DNA of 64,000 bases from positions 62,001 to 126,000 of the forward strand of contig JAWWNJ010000192.1 of assembly GCA_037176885.1 (NCBI GenBank), in the 5' to 3' direction. This document shows, piece after piece, positions 58,221 to 64,000 of the stretch; the first letter of the stretch is position 1, and the number at the start of each line of letters is the position of its first letter. The translations under genes and the position numbers were made by a program. The DNA comes from Favolaschia claudopus. Taxonomy: Eukaryota > Basidiomycota > Agaricomycetes > Agaricales > Mycenaceae. Below the pieces are notes generated by a model. It was not told the DNA's origin. It saw nothing but the letters and a program-made list of their open reading frames with translations, and did not search any database.

Positions 58221-59147
58221 GGAGAAAAAATGGTTTTTACGCCCGTTTCTGCACCGTTTTGCATGGGTCTAGGTGCATCTTGGAGCTGTGATTTTTCTCT
58301 TTTTCTCTGTGTAGGTAGCAACTTAATACCATGAGGTTGATTTTGATCGTTCACCAGCGAACAGTGCCTATCGCAGTGCAGTACATGCACATTCGGTGTT
58401 GGTGTTGAGGCTATTGGGAGGCGGAATGTAAGGTATATATCTTGTGCGGTCCATAAGTGGATACCGCAACCTTTAGTTTGATCGTACATGAGCTGCAGCA
58501 GTTCATGCCTCCCACATTGAATGTGGGTGTTGGCGCCATTGAAAGGCAGAACATACCACATGTCTCTTGTGTATTCATTGACTGCATACAACAACTTTGA
58601 TTAATGTTATGTATTAGTATGTACATGTGGTAGCGATAGTGCTCTTCACCGTACTCGTCTGACTATGGCGTAACATGGCGTGAGTGATACCGTCGGCTTC
58701 TATTGACCTGGGTTCAGTTTGCGGTGCTCGATACCTGTCAAGCTGCCAACGACTGTATTGTCACCGCACGTCAAGCCCTACTATGCGTACAGCCGTTGCT
58801 CTCAAAAGCTGGCTTCAGAGACGCTAAACAATTTCACAGTTATTCAACAGCTTCATTCTGCTATAGTTAGAAAAAAAACAGGGAATGTGAGCAGTATGGA
58901 GTTCAATAAGTATCATGAGACACATAAAATAAACGCAAAAGTTTTCGAAATAAAAAGAAGTTGCGGAGACCAACTAAAGGTTGGGGAATCGAACCCACGA
59001 CGTCCAACGAATGACGTGGCCAATGGAGAAGGTATCATTACCACTTCACCAATCACCCTTAGCAAAGTAGACAACAAGATTGTTCATTATGCGGTTTTAT
59101 CTTTAATGATTTACAAAGTAACTCAAAATCTCCAAGTCCAGCACGAC
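58221..59147. other. Segment between the two hairpin clusters
   Basis: About 930 bases bracketed by GTGGGG-rich clusters. Apart from the tRNA-like element I see no gene. Two similar blocks, GAACAGTGCC-to-TGTTGGTG near 58355-58405 and GGGTGTTGGCGCCATTGAAAGG near 58525, hint at internal duplication. Confidence 0.4.
58978..59058 (-). tRNA. tRNA-like element (pseudo-tRNA or tRNA-derived SINE)
   Basis: On the minus strand the A-box-like TGGTGAAGTGG (59051-59041) and a perfect B box GGTTCGATTCC (58995-58985) are spaced as in a tRNA, with a D arm reading GGTGAAGTGGTAATGATACC. The 5' GGGTGAT and 3' CAACCTT ends do not pair, and no standard seven-base anticodon loop forms, so it is unlikely to be a working tRNA. 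It lies between the two hairpin clusters, which fits a Pol III-derived mobile element. Confidence 0.4.
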
Positions 59148-59400
59148 AGCATGTGGGGAACCCCACCCGAGCCGCCGTAACCAAGGAGGCTCCCCACCGT
59201 CTTGGCATTACGGTGGACTACCCCACGAACAGTGGGCGTGGGGTACCCCACACCGAGGTGGGGGCGCCCACCTTTCTTATTATAGATTGTGGGGCTCCCC
59301 ACTGTGTCTATTCTCGCCGTGTGGGTCCCCACCGTCGGTATTCTTAGTTGTGGGCTGCCCCACACCCCATATTTGATGCGGTGAGGTTCCCCACCCCTAC
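59148..59400. repeat. GTGGGG/CCCCAC hairpin cluster 2
   Basis: About eight units of the type GTGGGG-N2-4-CCCCAC, for example GTGGGGAACCCCAC, GTGGGGTACCCCAC, GTGGGGCTCCCCAC and GTGGGTCCCCAC, at intervals of about 20-40 bases with AT-rich spacers. Arms are conserved while the central bases vary. Confidence 0.8.
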
Positions 59401-59570
59401 TAATAGTTGATCGTTCACTTAGATTCTCATCCGCTGATTCAAACGCGTATTTAAATATCTATTCCTTTTATTGAATACATTCACTGTTTAGCAGGCAAGT
59501 AGAATATGTATTGTATAAATGTAAAGCACCTACCTACGCGTTCAGAAATACACAACTGAACGAGTTCACG

Positions 59571-59640
59571 ATGCGACGCGACGCCGACGCATACAAACGC
59601 ACGCAAGTCCGACGCGACGCGACGCGACGGACTTTCCATC
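59571..59640. repeat. CGACG/CGTCG short-repeat array
   Basis: Repeats of GCGAC in two blocks around ATACAAACGCACGCAAG. The inverse-complement array (CGTCG with a following ATGCAAG) is at about 62572-62603, so the two could be subterminal repeats of one element. Confidence 0.55.
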
Positions 59641-59905
59641 CTCTCACTTGACCGCGTTGTGCCCCCGTCGCAGCGCGCTCACCGCCCCGACACACACATA
59701 CACCCGCCGACAAACGCACACACCCTACCCGCCTCTCACTTGACCGCGTTGTGCCCCCGTCGCAGCGCGCTCACCACACCAGCATACACCCGCATACCGG
59801 CGCTCACAACACCGACATACGCGCATACACCGGCGCCTCATCCTCCCTCTCACCTCCCCGCGTTGTGTCCAATCGCAGCGCGCTCGCCACATCCGCATAC
59901 ACCCG
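59641..59905. repeat. Minisatellite, about three units
   Basis: Units begin CTCTCACTTGACCGCGTTGT, then GCCCCCGTCGCAGCGCGCTC, at about 59641, 59731 and (diverged) 59849, each followed by CACCCGC-type spacer. It ends some 30 bases before the T5orf172 start and may act as its promoter region. Confidence 0.7.
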
Positions 59906-59936
59906 CCTCTCCCGCCCTATTCGTACTGTTCACAGT

Positions 59937-60525
59937 ATGAATACCTCGTCTAATACCAGTGAGTACACTTACCTTTTCAATGTCGTTGGCGCTCATTGTG
60001 CAGCCCGCCGCCTCCGCCGCGCCCGCCTCGCCCGCCTCGACCGCGACCTCCACGACCAGTCGACGCTGTACAACAAAATCTATAGGCGAGGCGACGTCCA
60101 CAGCGCCATCGCCAAACGGCCGTCCCCGTCCGACCGCCCCGGCGTCGTGTATTGGCTGAAAATGGTGCATCAAAGCGGGTTAGTTGAGTGGAAGGCGGGC
60201 CGCACCGACAATATGCAGCGCCGCCTTCGCCAATGGCGCCGGCAGTGCCGCGGGTGCCGTATCACTGTCGTCGATAAAGTTCGTACACGTTATGCAAAAA
60301 AGCTAGGTGAGTCTTACATCTGAATCTGTCCTTTTCTTTCCCAAAATTCTTCAAGAACGGTGTCTACACTTGTATTTGAAGACCAGCGACTTATGGAAGA
60401 AACCCTGCGCGTGCGAGGCTTGCCGCGTACACCATCGCGAAAAGTTTGAAATCGGCCGCCTTCGGGGGGGGATCCAAAAGGCGGTCAAGGTGACGCGCCT
60501 TTTGAGGGACTTGGTTGATTCGTAG
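59937..60525 (+). CDS. T5orf172 (GIY-YIG superfamily) domain protein
   Basis: Three exons (59937-59958, 60004-60306, 60356-60525) sum to 495 nt, or 164 aa. After a basic, Arg-rich N-terminus comes VVYWLKM, EWKAGRTDNMQRRLRQW, VVDKVRTRYAKKLERCLHLY and CACEACRVHHREKFEIGR. This order (Tyr-Trp strand, K-x-G-R-T-x-N with Arg, then a Glu-containing helix spanning the second intron, then C-x2-C-x3-H-x-E-x-F) is that of the T5orf172 family of the GIY-YIG nuclease fold, much expanded in agarics. Tyr, Arg and Glu candidates for catalysis are present. Neighbours are an orphan gene and a KDZ transposase, so a role in a mobile element is possible but unproven. Confidence 0.75.
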
Positions 60526-60897
60526 ATTAGCTATTTTTTCTTTGAGTGCTTCACTTTGTAGTTCCAAGCGATCTCTTGTTTCTTACTTACTCATGTAATT
60601 CGTGCCTTGTATTCCTCTTTTTCTTATGTTCCTGTAGTTTGTAGTTCCAAACGATCTCTTGATTACTTATTACTTATTAATGCCGTTCGTGCCTTCCATG
60701 TTTCTGTTCGTGTATTAGATAGTTGTTGCCTATCGATGCAAAATTGTAACGCACCTTCAACGCTTATACGACTTGCCGTTCGTCAAGCAATTTCACACGT
60801 TTCACTCAACGAGATTACATAGAACCGTATTTCATTGTAATACAACAGAGGATAAACAATATACGAAGCACAAAGAAAACAAAAAACAGACGGCTAA
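60526..60897. other. Convergent intergenic region
   Basis: 3' flanks of the T5orf172 gene and the orphan gene. It contains a tandem duplication with an 83-bp period (60555-60720). Confidence 0.5.
60555..60720. repeat. Imperfect tandem duplication, 83-bp period
   Basis: TTTGTAGTTCCAA, then CGATCTCTTG, then TTCGTGCCTT occur at 60555 and again at 60638 with small differences. Confidence 0.65.
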
Positions 60898-62093
60898 TTA
60901 CAGCTTGAACTCCCGAAGTTTCCTGGGTTCTGCAACGGCGCGCGGACGAGGCATCTTGGAGGGCACGACGGTCTTGGCGGCCTCATATGCTTCGTTCTGC
61001 AAACGGTTCAACGTCTGATAATAGATCGACACTAGTAATGAGTCAGTAAAAGATAGAAATCAAGGAAAAAACCACAACAAACGTACTTTGAAGATACCGC
61101 TCAATGGCGGCAAGGTCCCTGGGGTGCGAGCTGTAGTCGTTGAAGAGCCGAAAGAGGATCCCCTTGTGATCGTCAAAGGGCGGGAGAGAGTTGGCAGGGA
61201 CTTTCTTCCACCCAGCGACGAGTTTGCGAACTGAAAGGTAACAATAAATTACAGCATAAAAGAAGGAAGCAATAATCACGTACGCCGAGCGTCGAGCTGC
61301 AAACGACGCGGATCGTCAAGGCGGTGTGGATTGATGAACAACATCTCCATCTCCCACGTCCCGACGCGCAGTTCGAAATCGAACGAATCCATCGGCTTGA
61401 CCCTGTCGACGTACAGCTGGATCATCTCGCATTTGAGGGCGATGTCCGCGTCCGCCCCGTCGTTGGCCTGGGACTCGTAAGAGACACCGAAGTCGGTATG
61501 GAATTGCTTGATGGCAGCCATGTAGGCGCAAACGGCGTCGCTTTTGGCCACCACGTTGCCGTACTCTGTGCGCCGTGTGTGAGTGCGGACGAGCCAGAGA
61601 TAGTAGCAGGAGAAAAAGACTCACTTATTGCGGTTCGCAATTTTTCGATTTTCGCTGTGGCCGCGTCCATCTGGCTAACAACGACCTCCACCTCACTGTC
61701 GGGTACGAACTTGCAGAAGTCGATCTCGTAGTCTTCAACTAATCAATATCAGTGCACTGTCCGGCGGAGTGAACGAAGAACTCACCAGCGGTGTCGTACA
61801 AGAAGCGTTTGTACCAATCTTCAGGATTTGCCTCTGTTCATGAAGGCTCAGTGGAGAACACGATCAGTGGCGCAGGAAAACGTACCCATATCAGCCAAAA
61901 GCGCGCAGATGTTCTTGTTCGCAGCAATACGACTGGGTTCTTGCTCAAGGAGGAAGAACTCCCGCCTTCGTTTCTGTTTCTCCGTTCGAGGCGTGATCAG
62001 GGGAGCGGGTGGCAACTGGGGTTCAGAAACTCGGGGTTTGCGGTTGAGCACGACTGCTCGGCGAGGCATCGAGGGGGTGCGGTCGACTGGCAT
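60898..62093 (-). CDS. Orphan protein beside the KDZ transposase
   Basis: Six exons (62093-61886, 61833-61786, 61738-61625, 61565-61284, 61230-61087, 61031-60898) sum to 930 nt, or 309 aa. The protein starts MPVDRTPSMPRRAVVLNRKP, has a basic Arg/Lys stretch (TPRTEKQKRRREFFLLEQ), a helical segment (SQMDAATAKIEKLRTAIKYG), a central region (MAAIKQFHTDFGVSYESQ, FELRVGTWEMEMLFINPHRL) and a C-terminal helix ending REFKL. I recognise no family and no catalytic motif; the basic N-terminus could bind nucleic acid. It ends convergently with the T5orf172 gene and lies 582 bases beyond the KDZ transposase stop on the same strand. Co-location suggests a cargo or accessory gene of a KDZ element, which is inference only. 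Confidence 0.7.
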
Positions 62094-62675
62094 GGTGAAA
62101 ACACGAGTAAGATAGATGAGGAGGACGAAAGTCGATATAATGAGGCGTTGATACATCCCTGAAGCAGAGGAATTAGCGGTTTTTATAATGGAGAATCCTC
62201 GTACCAGACGTTTCCTTTCCCGGAAACCAATTGGTGGCATCGGCCTGTTCGGACACGCCAACGACCGCTCGCTTGCACGAACAATGCTCGGATACTTGGC
62301 CAGTGAACCTTCATCGGCCTTCATCGGTTCTGCGATTTGTCTTCTATTGTTCCTCTACGTGTTACTACGGTATTGTACGGTTTACAGTTCTATAATAGGC
62401 AAAACTATATTATCGACGATTCGACATGGTGGCAAGAGACAAGGAGCAATAGGCGCCCGCAGCAAACAATGGCACATCTTTGTTGGCAGCCCGGCGGACG
62501 AGGGCGCGGAAGACCGCCTCCGCCAAAACGGCGGACATGGGCGCGGGAGACCGCATGACGTGACACCATGTGATCGCGTCGCGTCGCGTCGCGTATGCAA
62601 GTGCCTCAGGTTCACACGTTGTATGAATAGTGCAATAGGGTACATAATGTATATATAATGTACAGCGTAGTAGAT
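62094..62675. other. Region between the orphan gene and the KDZ gene
   Basis: It contains the orphan gene's promoter, a (CGTCG)n array at about 62572-62598 and a small inverted repeat (GTACAT near 62640 with ATGTAC about 12 bases on). No gene is seen. Confidence 0.5.
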
Positions 62676-64000
62676 TTAATCTGCAAAGAAGTCCATGTCC
62701 TCTAATACATCGTCGTGATCCACGGCTTCGTTACGGTAACTATCGGCTCGCTCAAGCGTCTCGAGCACCTCATATTCCTCCTCCTCACCATCAACCTCAA
62801 CCGGCTCACCCCCGTCATCGGAGTCATCATCATCCTCTCCGCGCGCAGCACAGTGAGCACGTAAACGGCATTGAGCCAGCTCAATCGCAGACGGACCCCA
62901 AGCCCGTAACAAGGACTTGTCTTCGCCCAAGTCCGGGGCAGCTTTATCCCACACGCTGCAGAGACGAAGCAGCTTGGTTTGATGTAGCTTGAAATGGTAC
63001 TTGTCGACGTCGGACTCTGTTAAACATGTCAGTAAAACCAATGGGAAAGGAAAACCCAGCTGTCGCACCGGCTGAGTCCACGGCCCTCTGAATCACTTCC
63101 CATTCCTCTGCAAACCATTCTCTCATCGCGATCTTCTCCCTCAACAAGCGCGCATCCTCCTCGTCGCATCGGTCGAGCTCCAGCAGTGCCTTGATGCCGT
63201 CGCGAACGTTGTCGTCCGAAAGCCACAGCGGCGGAGCCTCCGCTTCGTCGTCGTCGAAAGCAATATCCTGGAAGACGACGTCGTCCACGTCGAGCTTCCA
63301 CAACCCCCCCGGTGGTATCTCAGAGGGCGCCAACGCGTGCGGCGGGGCCTTGCCGTCCTTGATGAGCTTTGCCACCTTCTGGCAAGCCTTGTTGTATCGT
63401 GCGGCCAGCTTGCTGATCGTGGGCTCCCGGCGTTTGACGGCGGACTCTGTGTGGGCATGTAGTTTAGTCTCTGTGAAGAGAGTCAGCGTTGGCTCTTAAC
63501 AATGGAAGGAAATCACTTACGGCTCAGCAAACGTCTAAATGAGCGCTCTACAGCGTCAAGCTCGAATTTTCGCGTGCGCAGGCGCGCTCGCGTCCTCAAC
63601 AACAAGGCTTGAGCGTTCATCAGCTCTCGCATGTACTCGCTCTTCGCAAGAGCTCGCAGGTCTTCACGGTTTGCGAGGCCCAAGGCTTGCTCCTTCTTTC
63701 GCAGCGTCTCCTTCGCTTTGCGCAAACCCTCTCGCGCTTCCCGCAGCTCGGTGTCGAGGACGGCCGCGCTTGGATTCTCCGCCGAGGCCGCCGCAAGGAA
63801 TTCGGCGGTGAGGTCTTCCACGCGAGCCGTCCGCGTTTCGACTACGGATCGCTGGATGATGATAGAATTGACGAATTTTTCCCCGTTGGTTTTTTTCTGG
63901 CCTGGGAATGAATTCAGTGAGATGCAGACGTGATTCAAGGTCAAACGCACGAGCCAAGGGCTTGGTCTGAGCCTTAACCTGCAGCGCAAACTGCTCCCGT
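62676..64000 (-). CDS. KDZ-superfamily transposase, C-terminal part (runs off window)
   Basis: Four exons are visible: 64000-63951 (partial), 63901-63521, 63470-63069 and 63016-62676. The reading starts inside REQFALQVKAQTKPLAR and continues QKKTNGEKFVNSIIIQRSVV, a long coiled coil (LREAREGLRKAKETLRKKEQ), RTRKFELDAVERSFRR, HTESAVKRREPTISKLAARY, AKLIKDGKAPPHALAPSEIP, GGLWKLDVDD, PPLWLSDDNVRDGIKALLEL and EWFAEEWEVIQRAVDSA, ending in an acidic tail. This order is typical of the C-terminal part of Kyakuja-Dileera-Zisupton (KDZ) transposases of agarics; the RNase H-like catalytic core should lie upstream, outside the window. The frame is intact throughout, so this copy is not obviously decayed. 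Confidence 0.85.

Noticed and set aside
59659..59940. Open frame through the minisatellite
   Set aside because: It is a translation of tandem repeats; the T5orf172 start lies downstream of it.
1..64000. CRISPR arrays, bacterial operons, riboswitches or insertion sequences
   Set aside because: None seen; intron structure and gene families show a fungal nuclear genome.

Overview
The window is nuclear DNA of a mushroom-forming basidiomycete (Agaricomycetes, most likely Agaricales). The reasons are dense GT-AG introns of about 45-70 nt in nearly every gene, several F-box paralogues, a non-reducing polyketide synthase, Ppo-type fatty-acid oxygenases, a TKL-like kinase of agaric type, a T5orf172 protein and a KDZ-superfamily transposase. 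Exon structures were derived by hand from splice signals and reading-frame continuity. Exon sums that are exact multiples of three are stated where they were checked.

Layout. 1-1.9 kb: gene-poor, with a frameshifted remnant of a secreted-protein gene. 1.9-8.5 kb (-): complete NR-PKS (SAT-KS-AT-PT-ACP-ACP-TE, 2094 aa), orsellinic-acid-synthase-like. 8.7-19.5 kb: an F-box relic, two closely related F-box genes (9.4 kb - and 18.3 kb +), a coiled-coil/proline-rich protein (+) and a KRE2/KTR mannosyltransferase with a 13-nt exon (-). 20.7-24.7 kb (-): a MYND-finger protein and a DUF2235 hydrolase. 25.6-30.4 kb (+): Ppo-type dioxygenase/P450 fusion, copy 1. 31.5-43.7 kb: an F-box fragment, the autophagy gene ATG101 (+), a degenerate stretch, a kinase fused to an NTPase-like region (-), more degenerate DNA and an F-box/LRR gene (+). 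44.5-45.3 kb (-): a decayed polyubiquitin gene. 46.0-49.8 kb (+): a single-pass membrane protein whose first two coding exons are 4 and 10 nt and which has unusually long introns. 50.6-55.4 kb (-): Ppo copy 2, in inverted orientation to copy 1 about 20 kb away. 56.3-56.8 kb (+): a small unrecognised five-exon gene. 58.0-64.0 kb: a repeat-rich, mobile-element-like end with two clusters of GTGGGG/CCCCAC hairpins, a tRNA-like element, CGTCG arrays, a minisatellite, a T5orf172 (GIY-YIG superfamily) gene, an unknown gene, and the C-terminal part of a KDZ transposase that runs off the window.

How the genes relate. No operon-like logic is expected. The PKS could make an orsellinic-acid-type aromatic by itself; no obvious tailoring enzymes adjoin it. 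The two Ppo genes are a recent inverted duplication whose start-proximal TATA promoters are also similar. The most unusual part is the right end, where a KDZ transposase sits beside a GIY-YIG-like gene, an orphan gene and several repeat classes that could be parts of one large transposon or of nested insertions.
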